From Methanosarcina sp. KYL-1 (GTDB taxonomy: Archaea; Halobacteriota; Methanosarcinia; Methanosarcinales; Methanosarcinaceae), in NCBI RefSeq assembly GCF_024372725.1, contig NZ_VOUA01000016.1, positions 22,563 through 86,562 of the forward strand: a stretch of 64,000 nt of DNA, read 5' to 3'. The position numbers and the translations under genes are program-made. Under the pieces are notes generated by a model. That model saw only the letters and a program-made list of their open reading frames with translations. It was not told the origin of the DNA and searched no databases. Shown in pieces: positions 29,201-37,664 of this stretch (the stretch's first letter is position 1; the number at the start of each line of letters is the position of its first letter).

Positions 29201-29382
29201 GTTTGCATGATTGAGTTTGTATGATTAAGTTTGCATGATTAAGTTTGCATGATTAAGTTTGCATGATTAAGTTTGCATGATTAAGTTTGCATGATTAAGT
29301 TTGCATGATTAAGTTTGCATGATTAAGTTTGCATGATTAAGTTTGCATGATTAAGTTTGTATGGTTAAGTTTACATGGCTAA
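29201..29382. repeat. 14-bp satellite GTTTGCATGATTAA, 13 units
   Basis: Nine central units (29229-29354) are identical. The two left units and the two right units carry one to three changes each, a pattern typical for slippage-homogenised arrays whose edges decay. The unit is not a multiple of three and is not translated. It ends about 100 bp upstream of folP, outside the promoter. Confidence 0.95.
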
Positions 29383-29454
29383 ATTCATATGCTTATTTAT
29401 TTATGAACATCTATGAGTGCCTTTGGATGTTAACTGGTTTAAAATCTATCAAAT

Positions 29455-29481
29455 CTCTATATATTGATCTGGTTGTCAAAA
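29455..29481 (+). promoter_or_regulatory. TATA-like box of folP
   Basis: The TATA-like run TATATATTG (about 29457-29465) lies about 20-25 bp before the ATG at 29482. With no ribosome site visible, the transcript would be leaderless or nearly so. Confidence 0.4.
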
Positions 29482-30708
29482 ATGGTTGTTGATACTACAA
29501 TCTGCGGTCTGAAAGTTGGGGACAGGTACCCTGCGCATGTAATGGGCGTCATTAACCTGAGCCCGGAGTCTTTTTACGACGGTTCGGTCGTGACTCCGGA
29601 TTCAGTGCTCGAGACTGCCCTGAAAATGGTTGAGGACGGAGCAACTTTCCTGGACCTGGGGGCCCGTTCCACCTGGCGTTTTGCCGAGCCGATCAGCAGA
29701 AATGAAGAACTGGACCGTCTCCTGCCTGTCCTGGAGGTCCTGAAAGGCAACGTAGATGCGGTGATTTCCGTGGATACTATGTTTTCGGAAATAGCAGAAG
29801 CAGCCCTCAGGTATGGGGCTGACGTTGTAAACGACGTTTCCGGTTTTACCGCTGACCCGGGAATGATCAAGGTGGTGGCTGATTACGGCTGCCCGGCTGT
29901 GGTGATGGCTTCTGAAAAGGTCCCCGGAGACCCGCTGGGAATGGATGCCATCATCGCAGCCCTTGATTCCATCATACAGGCTGCCGAATCAGGGGGTATA
30001 AGCCCGGAAAACCTGATCCTTGACCCTGCCATCGGGCGCTGGACCGAGGAAAAGTTGCCTGTCTATGATTTTGAAACCCTTGATGATTTCGAACGCCTGA
30101 AGATTTTTGAAAAACCCCTGCTTGCAGCTCTCTCAAGGAAGTCTTTTATCGGGGACGTGCTGGAAAAGCCCGCAGCTGAAAGGCTCAACGGCAGCCTGGC
30201 TGGGGCGGCTATTGCGGTTTATAAGGGAGCTCACATCATCCGGACCCATGATGTGCCCGAAACTGCGGACGTTGTGAAACTTGCAGGGGCTTTACGGAGC
30301 CGGCCAAGTGTTGTAAAGGAAGGCAGGTACGAAGTTTCCGTGCTTGAGGTAAGGACCCCGCAGGACGCAGCAATGGCGATGCGGAAGCTGGGGGCCACGG
30401 GGACAGGCTCGCAGGTGATGCGGGACAAGAGCGTCCACCTGGTGCTCAGGATAAGGAACCTTACGACCACCGAGGCCCTGATCATGAAACAGGAGATGCT
30501 TGCCAGGGGCGGGGATGTTGCCCTTACCCGGGATGCGGTTTCCCATGAAACGGAGATGACTGACGTACTTGTGATGGGAACCCTGTTGCAGTTCGGGCGC
30601 CTGGCCCGGAAACTGGCTGGGCAGGCCCGCTCCCTCCCTCTTATTGCCGAAATGATCCGCGAGTGTATTGCAAACCGGAACGATCTGGAATACCGATATT
30701 CGAGGTAA
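29482..30708 (+). CDS. folP: Dihydropteroate synthase family protein with C-terminal extension
   Basis: Likely joins p-aminobenzoate to the pterin pyrophosphate. The start is placed at ATG 29482. Residues 1-275 hold the TIM-barrel patterns HVMGVINLSPESFYDGSV, GATFLDLGARSTW, VISVDTMFSEIAEAALRYGADVVNDVSG, LILDPAIGRW and PLLAALSRKSFIGDVL. Standard FolP is about 280 residues; this one has 408, and the last 130 form an extra domain with VLEVRTPQDAAMAMRKLGATGTGS and TTTEALIMKQEMLARGGDVAL of unknown role. The gene is followed by metV 2 bp later and metF, so it fits H4F biosynthesis, consistent with p-aminobenzoate-dependent growth known in M. barkeri. A sarcinapterin role is less likely but not excluded. 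Confidence 0.85.
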   Translation: MVVDTTICGLKVGDRYPAHVMGVINLSPESFYDGSVVTPDSVLETALKMVEDGATFLDLGARSTWRFAEPISRNEELDRLLPVLEVLKGNVDAVISVDTMFSEIAEAALRYGADVVNDVSGFTADPGMIKVVADYGCPAVVMASEKVPGDPLGMDAIIAALDSIIQAAESGGISPENLILDPAIGRWTEEKLPVYDFETLDDFERLKIFEKPLLAALSRKSFIGDVLEKPAAERLNGSLAGAAIAVYKGAHIIRTHDVPETADVVKLAGALRSRPSVVKEGRYEVSVLEVRTPQDAAMAMRKLGATGTGSQVMRDKSVHLVLRIRNLTTTEALIMKQEMLARGGDVALTRDAVSHETEMTDVLVMGTLLQFGRLARKLAGQARSLPLIAEMIRECIANRNDLEYRYSR

Positions 30709-30710
30709 GT

Positions 30711-31325
30711 ATGATCATAACTTCAGCAAAACCCTTTGAAGAGATCCTGGAATTATTAAAAAATGAGGACTATATCTTTGTTATCGGATGCAATGTCTGT
30801 GCTGCAAAGCTGAAGACGGGTGGAGAACCCGAAGTCCTCGAAATGTGCCGCCGGCTGGAAGAAAGCGGAAAGCATGTTGTGGGCTGGGCCCTTCCCACCG
30901 CAGCTTGCAGCATCCGCTCATATGAGACCCTGCTAGAGAAAAACGATAAGCTGGATGAAGCTCTCTGCGTCCTTGTCATGGGCTGCGGGAGTGGGGTTTC
31001 CGCTGTGGCCAACGTGGTGGACCTTCCCATCTACGGCTCGAATAATACCCTTTCCCTCGGGGGCTCAAGCGGCGGGAAACTGCTCAGCAGCCAGTGTGTG
31101 ATGTGCGGGGACTGCACCATCAGTGAATTCGGAGGCCTCTGCCCGAAAGCCCAGTGCCCGAAGGGGCTTTTGAACGGGCCCTGCGGGGGGGCGGTTGACG
31201 GGAAGTGTGAAGTCGACAGTGAAAAAGACTGCGTATGGTCGCTCATCTATGAACGTTTAAAGAAAATTCACCGGCTTGACCTTCTTTATACAATACATGC
31301 ACCAAAAGAGCATGCTTTTAAATAA
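30711..31325 (+). CDS. metV: Methylene-H4F reductase C-terminal/zinc-binding partner, MetV type
   Basis: 204 residues from the ATG at 30711, chosen for the GAGGT site at 30702-30706 inside the end of folP. The family (MTHFR_C, MetV) partners MetF in acetogens and archaea. N-terminal CNVCAAKLKTGGEPEVLEMC and MGCGSGVSAVANV are typical. The C-terminal half has CVMCGDCTISEFGGLCPK, CPKGLLNGPCGG and a late Cys pair (GKCEVD, DCVW) that can bind iron-sulfur or zinc. It is translationally close to folP and 24 bp before metF, so one operon is likely. Confidence 0.88.
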   Translation: MIITSAKPFEEILELLKNEDYIFVIGCNVCAAKLKTGGEPEVLEMCRRLEESGKHVVGWALPTAACSIRSYETLLEKNDKLDEALCVLVMGCGSGVSAVANVVDLPIYGSNNTLSLGGSSGGKLLSSQCVMCGDCTISEFGGLCPKAQCPKGLLNGPCGGAVDGKCEVDSEKDCVWSLIYERLKKIHRLDLLYTIHAPKEHAFK

Positions 31326-31349
31326 TTTCATTTCTAATATACTTATTTA

Positions 31350-32228
31350 ATGCTTTTTAATTTTCGAGAAAAACTGAATTCCAGCAAGTTTCTTATTACT
31401 GCTGAAATTTCTCCTCCGAAAGGGGTGAATGTTTCTGTTCCCCTGGAGGACGCCCGCCAGTTGAAGGGCATTGCGGATGCCGTCAATGTCACCGATAACC
31501 AGTGCTCCATCATGCACATGAGTTCTCTGGCTTTCAGCAAGCTCCTGCTTGATGAAGGACATGAGGTGATCATGCAGCTTACCTGCAGGGACCGGAACAG
31601 GATAGGGCTACAGTCCGACCTTCTTGGAGCGTATGCTTTAGGGATCAGGAACATTTGCGTGATGACAGGGGATTTTCCATCCTGTGGAGACCACCCCGGC
31701 TCAAAACCCGTATATGACCTTGATTCCGTGCAGCTTATGGAACTTGTCCGCAAGCTGGATTCTGGCATCGATTTTGCCGGGAACATGCTGGACGGCGGGA
31801 CCTCTTTTTGCGCAGGAGCAGTCTCCGGGATAGACCCTGAAAAGACCCTTCAACTTATAAAACTTGAAAAGAAGGTCAGGTGCGGAGCGGATTTTATCCA
31901 GACGCAGGCGGTCTATGATGTGGGCATGTTCGAAGAGTTTATGGAATCCGTAAACCATCTTGAAGTTCCGGTTATCGCCGGGCTGATCCCCCTGAAGTCC
32001 CTGAAGATGGCAGATTACATGAACAGGAATATATCTGGAATTCATGTGCCCGAGGAAGTCATGGCCCGCATGAAGGGAGCCTCCGACCCCCTGGAAGAAG
32101 GCCTTTTGATTGCTTCGGAAACCATAAGGGAACTTATGAATCTCTCTCGAGGAGTTCACATAATGCCAATAGGCTCTCACAAAAATACTCCGCGGCTGCT
32201 TTCCATGGCCGGGCATTCTCTTAAGTAA
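31350..32228 (+). CDS. metF: Methylenetetrahydrofolate reductase MetF
   Basis: FAD-type TIM-barrel enzyme of 292 residues reducing methylene-H4F to methyl-H4F. Seen are LITAEISPPKGV (N-terminal strand with active-site Glu), DAVNVTDNQCSIMHMSSLAF, IMQLTCRDRNRIGLQSDLLGAYALGIRNICVMTGD, GADFIQTQAVYD, VIAGLIPLKSLK and a C-terminal GVHIMPIGSHKN. These agree with MetF of the MetVF type. Together with folD and glyA it gives a complete H4F methyl branch. The final T-rich end is weak, and the next gene is 830 bp away. Confidence 0.93.
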   Translation: MLFNFREKLNSSKFLITAEISPPKGVNVSVPLEDARQLKGIADAVNVTDNQCSIMHMSSLAFSKLLLDEGHEVIMQLTCRDRNRIGLQSDLLGAYALGIRNICVMTGDFPSCGDHPGSKPVYDLDSVQLMELVRKLDSGIDFAGNMLDGGTSFCAGAVSGIDPEKTLQLIKLEKKVRCGADFIQTQAVYDVGMFEEFMESVNHLEVPVIAGLIPLKSLKMADYMNRNISGIHVPEEVMARMKGASDPLEEGLLIASETIRELMNLSRGVHIMPIGSHKNTPRLLSMAGHSLK

Positions 32229-33056
32229 ACCTGAAAGGACAGGTTAAGGGTATCTGCCCGGGATCATCCGGCCCAAGACCATACAGCTCGAGACCATTTA
32301 TTTCATATCTACGGATTTATTTCTCCTGTTTTACCATTCAACTTCCCGGTCTCCCGGTCCCCTCTGGCTTGCAGCTTTAACTTTGTGAATTCTTCTTTCT
32401 TTCATGCCGTTAACTTCTATCACTTATCTGTTGTGTAACAGTGTTAACTTATGTGGCGTTCGGCCAAATATTTTTGCATATATAACTTTCTATATTCTTT
32501 TTTTAGCCTGTTTTTAAGTAGTTATATCTCGTAACTATAAGCAGTTATTATCGGCACAGTTTACATTGTTAATTGCATAATAAATGTAAATACAAATCAC
32601 TCTTAATTGCGAAATCACTGTTAAACATAATATTACGGGCATGTGACATGGTAGATCGGCAGGATCGCATAAAACGTGCATTCTTCTCCTTTCTCCCGAA
32701 CCTTCGCTGCTATGTTTCTTAATCTTACATGTCGCCAGGGAGATGATGTGTCAGGCAATTGCTCGGAAAAGGCATCTGAGGGAAAATCGGTTTGTACATT
32801 CCTCTTAAGGTATTATTCAAAGGCGTTGCATAAGAAAGGTCTGGTAGTCGAAAAGAGCTTTTTTGTCTGTATCTTTTTTTGGGCATAAGTTGAGCAGCTG
32901 CGGACAGGAGTGCTGAAAGTGGTGCATTCCTTTTCGGAGTTCGATTTCCTGGCCCGGACTCCGGGAGACAGGAAACACGGTCCTGCCCGGAGAGTCGGGT
33001 TATTTGAATAACCGAAAGCTTCCGCCGGGTCCGAGGTGCTCGAAAAGGAGGTTCGT
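32229..33056. other. Long spacer after metF
   Basis: 828 bp without a supported gene. AT-rich DNA with TATA-like elements lies at about 32470-32620. A GC-richer stretch with short inverted segments (32930-33000, for example CCCGGACTCCGGG) precedes the DUF1638 gene. Confidence 0.4.
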
Positions 33057-33902
33057 ATGAGGGTAATTGGTATCATATCTTGTAAAATCTTTGAAGATGA
33101 AATTGTTCATCTTGTGGAACAGGATGATGAGGTGGATGAAGTCCTGATAATAAAAAACGAAAGTTCGGAGGGCATTGTCCGAAAGCTGGGTGAGGTCGGC
33201 TGCCCCTGCAGGGAGATCACTCTCGAAAACGTGGAAGCCCACAGGGGGCTGAGAGAGATGCACCTGGAAGGCGGGGAAGGCCTGGCGCTTGTGCTGAACG
33301 TGCTGGAAATCGTCGGCATGGGTAAAAGGCGCACCAGGCTTAAACTGAACGTCTATGAGGCTGTCCTGCGGATGTCCCTCTTCTCTGACGGGCTGCTGCT
33401 TTTCTACGGGCTTTGCGGGAACATGCTTAAAGACCTTGAGGAAGATTTCGGGCATCTGGACTGCCCCCTCCTCTTCCTCAGGGATGCCGAAGGAAACCTG
33501 GTAGACGACTGCATCTGTGCAACCCTGGGGGGAAAGAAAGCTTTCGTGGATACCGTAAAAAGCTTCACGGGTGCCCGGACCTTCATGCTGACCCCCATGT
33601 GGGCTGCCAGCTGGGAGAACATGATTGTAGCCAACGGCTTTGCCAGAAGCCTCGAAAAACTTGAAGAGTCCAGGATGGTATTCAGGGCCGCCCGGTATAC
33701 ACAGGTTGCAAAAATCGATACCGGCCTTAAGTATCAGCTGGATTTCGAGGCCAGGGTGCAGGAATTTGCAAGTTACTACGATTTCAATGTAAGGGAGATC
33801 GAAGCTGCCCCTGTCCTCTTTGAAAGGTGTTACAGGGAACTTAAATGCACTGTTGAATCAGCTGGCCTGAATGTCATTAACGGCTGTTCCAGGTTAGCCT
33901 GA
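33057..33902 (+). CDS. DUF1638 family protein
   Basis: 281 residues from the ATG at 33057, set by GGAGG at 33047-33051. No signal peptide or membrane segment. The family pattern is visible: IGIISCKIFEDEIVHLV at the start, FYGLCGNMLKDL, CPLLFLRDAEGNLVDDCICATLGG and TFMLTPMWAASWENM. The conserved Cys residues (start, LCGN, DDCIC) suggest metal binding. In methanogens DUF1638 genes are often close to corrinoid methyltransferase genes, which I recall as a family trend; here the neighbours are metF and cofE. The function is unknown. Confidence 0.8.
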   Translation: MRVIGIISCKIFEDEIVHLVEQDDEVDEVLIIKNESSEGIVRKLGEVGCPCREITLENVEAHRGLREMHLEGGEGLALVLNVLEIVGMGKRRTRLKLNVYEAVLRMSLFSDGLLLFYGLCGNMLKDLEEDFGHLDCPLLFLRDAEGNLVDDCICATLGGKKAFVDTVKSFTGARTFMLTPMWAASWENMIVANGFARSLEKLEESRMVFRAARYTQVAKIDTGLKYQLDFEARVQEFASYYDFNVREIEAAPVLFERCYRELKCTVESAGLNVINGCSRLA

Positions 33903-34096
33903 ATTCCCCCTGCTCTAAGACAGCTTTCCGGGTACATTTACTGATACGGGAGTTTTCGGAAATTTCCGGATACATTCGGGGTATATTTTGGATACATTTA
34001 TCAATAACTTCCGGTATTTTACGCTGGATTCCCTCTCTATCGGTTTTTCAGTTCCGGGAATTGTAAATAAGTATTGGTTTTCAAAGGCATCAAAAC

Positions 34097-34912
34097 ATGA
34101 ATTCAGAAATTACTTCCATCCAGATGTTTGGGATTAAGACCCCGATTATCAGGGCAGGGGACGACATCATGCAGGTCCTGGAAGCTTCCCTGAAAGAAGC
34201 CGGCCTGGAGCCCCTTGAAGGGGACATTTTTGTCCTGGCCGAGTCTGCGGTTGCAACAGCGGAAAAGAGGATAGTGGAGCTTGCAAGCATCACGCCCGGG
34301 GAAAGGGCCCTGATCCTTGGAGAGAAGTACGAGCTTGACCCCAGGGAAATGGAACTCGTGCTCAGGGAATGTGACGAGATCTTCGGGGGCGTGCCGGGGG
34401 CTGCCCTTACCATTACAAAGGGTATCCTTGCCCCTAACGCAGGAATCGATGCCTCCAACGCCCCGGAGGGCTGCGTAGTCCTCCTCCCCGAAGACCCCCG
34501 GAAAAGTGCAGACGATCTTCGGAAACGGCTTGAGCAGCGCCATTCCTGTCGGCTCGGGGTGATTATCGGGGACAGCAGGACCCAGCCCCTCAGGCTCGGC
34601 TGTACCGGGCTTGCCCTTGGGGTTTCCGGGTTTGTGCCCGTAGAGGACGCAAGAGGCAGTTCCGACATCTACGGGAAACCCCTTCATATAACGCACAAAG
34701 CCGTGGCAGACAACCTTGTCTCGGCTGCCGAGCTCCTTATGGGGGAGGCCGGGGAAAGAGTGCCCTGCGTGCTTATCAGGGGCGCCCCCGTAAAATTGGT
34801 GGACGAATCTCCCGAGATGCCGACTATCTCCATGGAAGGCTGCATGTACTTTGGAAATATCATCAAAGTGCAGGCCGGAAATTCTCAAACTCAGGACAGG
34901 GACAGGTCCTGA
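34097..34912 (+). CDS. cofE: Coenzyme F420:L-glutamate ligase CofE
   Basis: GTP-dependent ligase adding glutamates to F420-0. The protein (271 residues) has FGIKTPIIRAGDDIM, DIFVLAESAVATAEKRIVELASITPGERA, a middle loop LTITKGILAPNAGIDASNAPEG (metal and substrate site), GVIIGDSRTQPLRLGCTGLALGVSGF and DIYGKPLHITHKAVADNL. All blocks agree with archaeal CofE. F420 is the central hydride carrier in methanogens. Start at ATG 34097. It reads alone. Confidence 0.95.
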   Translation: MNSEITSIQMFGIKTPIIRAGDDIMQVLEASLKEAGLEPLEGDIFVLAESAVATAEKRIVELASITPGERALILGEKYELDPREMELVLRECDEIFGGVPGAALTITKGILAPNAGIDASNAPEGCVVLLPEDPRKSADDLRKRLEQRHSCRLGVIIGDSRTQPLRLGCTGLALGVSGFVPVEDARGSSDIYGKPLHITHKAVADNLVSAAELLMGEAGERVPCVLIRGAPVKLVDESPEMPTISMEGCMYFGNIIKVQAGNSQTQDRDRS

Positions 34913-35333
34913 ATTTTACCCCCTCTGGAAAGGTTTCAGGTCTTCAGGAAATTTCAGGTCTTCAGGAAAGGTTCAAGCCCACACCTGTGGGTGCAGGGTT
35001 GAGTTAAAGGTGTCCTGCTGGAAATTGGCCGGGGTCGGATTTCCGGTCCTGCAGTAAAAAGCCTGAAGGCGTTCTTTTTTCGGAATACGCTGAAAATGAG
35101 ACCCCTTATATCAAGATAAGCGTTATATATGCTCGAAGATAATATATACAATTGATTCCCGACCCTGTTCTGGTAATTCTATCTTCCAGGTTATGCTTAT
35201 CATTCAGGATTGGGTTTCCGGTCAGCTCTGTCGTACAGGCTGCTTGGGTGCGATTTTCTGCTGGCTACCTGAGTGAATCAACTAACGAACACCAAAAAAT
35301 ATTCAGATGTTTCAACGTATTGCAGGTGATTTT
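34913..35333. other. Spacer between cofE and thioredoxin gene
   Basis: About 420 bp, no gene. Two copies of TTTCAGGTCTTCAGGAAA are adjacent (34934-34969). A small hairpin CCCAC-ACCT-GTGGG lies at 34978-34991. A TATA-like TTATATATGC (about 35124) may belong to the thioredoxin gene. Confidence 0.4.
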
Positions 35334-35600
35334 ATGAAACCAATGTTATTGGACTTTTCAGCGACATGGTGTGGACCTTGCAGGATGCAAAAACCGATTC
35401 TTGAAGAGCTCGAAAAGCAGTATGGGGACAGGGTCGAGTTCAAGGTTGTCGATGTGGACGAAAACCAGGAACTTGCTTCAAAGTACGGCATACACGCTGT
35501 CCCGACACTTATCATTGAGAAAGAAGGTGTCGAAGTCAAGCGCTACATGGGAGTTACCCAGGGCAGTGTTCTTGCGGCAGAACTCGATAAAATTCTCTGA
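35334..35600 (+). CDS. Thioredoxin
   Basis: 88-residue thioredoxin. The AGGTGAT site at 35324-35330 sets the start at 35334. The active site is ATWCGPCRMQKP, followed by VEFKVVDVDENQELASKYGIHAVPTLIIEKEG with the cis-proline. The length is that of a short, N-terminally compact form. Thioredoxins reduce disulfides of many methanogenesis enzymes, drawing electrons from F420H2 or NADPH reductases not seen here. It stands alone. Confidence 0.93.
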   Translation: MKPMLLDFSATWCGPCRMQKPILEELEKQYGDRVEFKVVDVDENQELASKYGIHAVPTLIIEKEGVEVKRYMGVTQGSVLAAELDKIL

Positions 35601-35693
35601 TCCTTTATTTTTTCTTACAAGAATCTTCCCGGGGCTGCATGGAACCCGGGGCTCATAATTTTCTTTAATTGACTCCGTTTACTTTCCGGTTTC

Positions 35694-35735
35694 TTTCTTG
35701 TTAATGGTTTCTTGTTAATGGTTTCTTGTTAATGG
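35694..35735. repeat. 14-bp tandem repeat TTTCTTGTTAATGG
   Basis: Three exact units and a degenerate fourth, about 95 bp after the thioredoxin stop. No function seen. Confidence 0.85.
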
Positions 35736-35865
35736 TTTCTTGATAGTGCTTTCCGGTTAAATTGTTTTTTGAAAGCTTTTTCCGGTCTATACCCTGTCAG
35801 GCGCATATCGGGGGCTCCACAGAAAAAATGTAAATACCTTAAGTGTAATCTCCTCAAAGATTGGC

Positions 35866-36885
35866 TTGATTTCTAAAAAGTTGATAGACCTTGGTGTGCT
35901 GGCGCTCAGACAGCGGAATTCCCGTGGAACATTTAAACCCCATGTCTCGATCCGCTTCAGGGACGATGCCGGAAATTTGCGCATGTTTTCCGTTGACACC
36001 ACAAGGACCCCGGGCAAGTATCCCCAGCCCGATGCCTACCTGATCACCCATGCCCATTCCGACCACCACGGGAAATCGGCGATGCTCTCGGACCGAGCCT
36101 TTTGTTCGGATAAGACTGCAAGAGCGCTTGAGATCAGGCATGACCGGGAGTACAGGGGCAGCACTTTCAGGCTCGGGGACGAAGTTGACCTGGGCGGGGT
36201 CCGGGTCAGGACCTATCCCACTGAACATACGGCAGGAGCAACGGCTTTTTACTGGAAAAACGATGTAGGGACACGGATCCTGGTTACCGGGGATGTAAAG
36301 GATGCAAGCGCGCTTCCTCCCTGTGATGTCCTCATTACCGAGGCCAACTACGGGGACCCTGAAGACCCCTCCTGCCATTTTACGGATGACCTGGAGAGCA
36401 TGAAGAGCGCCCTTTTCGGGAAAGGGGCGGTTGCCTTTGGGGCATATGAGTTCGGAAAAGCCCAGCGGGCTGTAGAACTCGTTAGGGGTTTTGGGTACGA
36501 CGGAGCAATCCGGATGGAGGCCAGGACCCGGGCACTTACCCAAAGCATGCTCGAAGACGCCGGAGAGCTGGAAGGGCTTGACTCCGGAGGAGAAGACGGG
36601 GTATTCATTGTCGCTCCCTGGGACCTTAATAAGCTCCCCTGGCACATGAACAAGTACGTGTTAAGCTGCCGGATGGACTATCCTTATCCCACAATCAGGA
36701 TAAGCGACCACCTTGATGCCTGCGGGCTTGAGGATATGGTCAGGAAACTCGACCCTGAAGTTACCCTGGTCTACCACCCGGGGGGGCACAGGCCTTCAAA
36801 GTTTTCAAAACATTTAAATTCAATAGGAATTGATTCGATATCTATAGATCAGATCGGTAATGTTTTAAGTAATGAATTTGTCTAA
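35866..36885 (+). CDS. MBL-fold metallo-hydrolase, exonuclease-like
   Basis: 339 residues with a metallo-beta-lactamase core. The zinc motif is LITHAHSDHHGK; further ligands are in TYPTEHTAGATAFYW, VTGDVKDAS and the C-terminal YHPGGHRPSKFSKHL. The layout recalls archaeal nuclease-like members (SNM1 or mRNA 3'-end type), so nucleic-acid processing is possible, but sequence alone does not decide. The start is the TTG at 35866; another TTG five codons later is also possible. A TATA-like TAAATACCTTA lies about 35 bp upstream. Confidence 0.78.
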   Translation: MISKKLIDLGVLALRQRNSRGTFKPHVSIRFRDDAGNLRMFSVDTTRTPGKYPQPDAYLITHAHSDHHGKSAMLSDRAFCSDKTARALEIRHDREYRGSTFRLGDEVDLGGVRVRTYPTEHTAGATAFYWKNDVGTRILVTGDVKDASALPPCDVLITEANYGDPEDPSCHFTDDLESMKSALFGKGAVAFGAYEFGKAQRAVELVRGFGYDGAIRMEARTRALTQSMLEDAGELEGLDSGGEDGVFIVAPWDLNKLPWHMNKYVLSCRMDYPYPTIRISDHLDACGLEDMVRKLDPEVTLVYHPGGHRPSKFSKHLNSIGIDSISIDQIGNVLSNEFV

Positions 36886-36972
36886 ATCAGGGACATTTCG
36901 AGTCTGATTCCCTGATGATTCTCTGGAGCCAGGCTTCCAGAAGAGATAACGGCCGTTCAGGAGAGTACATAG

Positions 36973-37395
36973 TTGAGTAAACAAACCCCCAAGTCTAAAG
37001 GCTCAAAACCCGGAAAGGAATCCGCAGAAAAGGTAGAGGCCTCCATAGAACGTGCGCCAGCAAGCGCAGAAATTACTGAAAAAAAGAGCTTTGCCAGGGA
37101 AAAAACCCCGGAAGAAAAGCAAAAGGCCCATAGGGACGGAATTATCAAGACCGCTGTGGCAACTGTGCTCGGGATCCTTGCAGGGCTAATAGCCTTCAAC
37201 ATGTACGGTGCCGGAGAGGACAGGATCTGGTATGCCCTGCTTACGATTATTTTTGCACTTACGTACTATATCCAGAGGTTGATTTACCCTGCTATCAAGA
37301 TCGATACAAAGGAATTCAAGTTCAAGGACTGGTTTTATGTGGAGTTCATCGTACTGGACTTCTTCCTTGTGACCTGGACCCTGCTCCTTAACTGA
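36973..37395 (+). CDS. EMC6-like small membrane protein
   Basis: 140 residues starting at TTG 36973 after an AGGAG site at 36959-36963. A charged, disordered N-terminus of about 60 residues (rich in Lys, Glu and Ala) is followed by three hydrophobic segments: TAVATVLGILAGLIAFNMYG, IWYALLTIIFALTYYIQRLI and FYVEFIVLDFFLVTWTLLL. Length and three-helix layout fit the archaeal EMC6-like family, related to the eukaryotic ER membrane insertase subunit. This call is less certain than most, because it rests on topology and a few residues. Confidence 0.55.
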   Translation: MSKQTPKSKGSKPGKESAEKVEASIERAPASAEITEKKSFAREKTPEEKQKAHRDGIIKTAVATVLGILAGLIAFNMYGAGEDRIWYALLTIIFALTYYIQRLIYPAIKIDTKEFKFKDWFYVEFIVLDFFLVTWTLLLN

Positions 37396-37664
37396 AGTTC
37401 TTTTTTCCTGAACTGCAGAAATGGGCTTTCCCGATGGAAGGCCTTTTACCTTATCTTTTTTATAGCCCTTTTACTATCATTCCTGTGTTATAGGCAGGCA
37501 TTTCAAAGCCACGAACAGCATTTATTGTGATAATTGCCTCTCCAGGAGGGGCAAACACCTCAAAACAAACACCTCAAAATCATCAGACTCATAATCATCA
37601 GACGTCGGTAAAATATAGACTGTTTAACCCATCATAAGCAAAAACGTAATTTTCGGGGATCATT

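Larger units (their letters stand above)
28553..29481. other. Long spacer between folD and folP with a 14-bp satellite
   Basis: No gene over 929 bp. A T-run region follows folD (28565-28610). The satellite covers 29201-29382. A TATA-like CTCTATATATTG at about 29453-29464 precedes the folP start. Confidence 0.5.

Noticed and set aside
29201..29382. CRISPR array
   Set aside because: Units of 14 bp are directly joined without spacers; the same holds for the other arrays.
32676..32888. 70-codon frame after metF
   Set aside because: No pattern, no site; likely chance.
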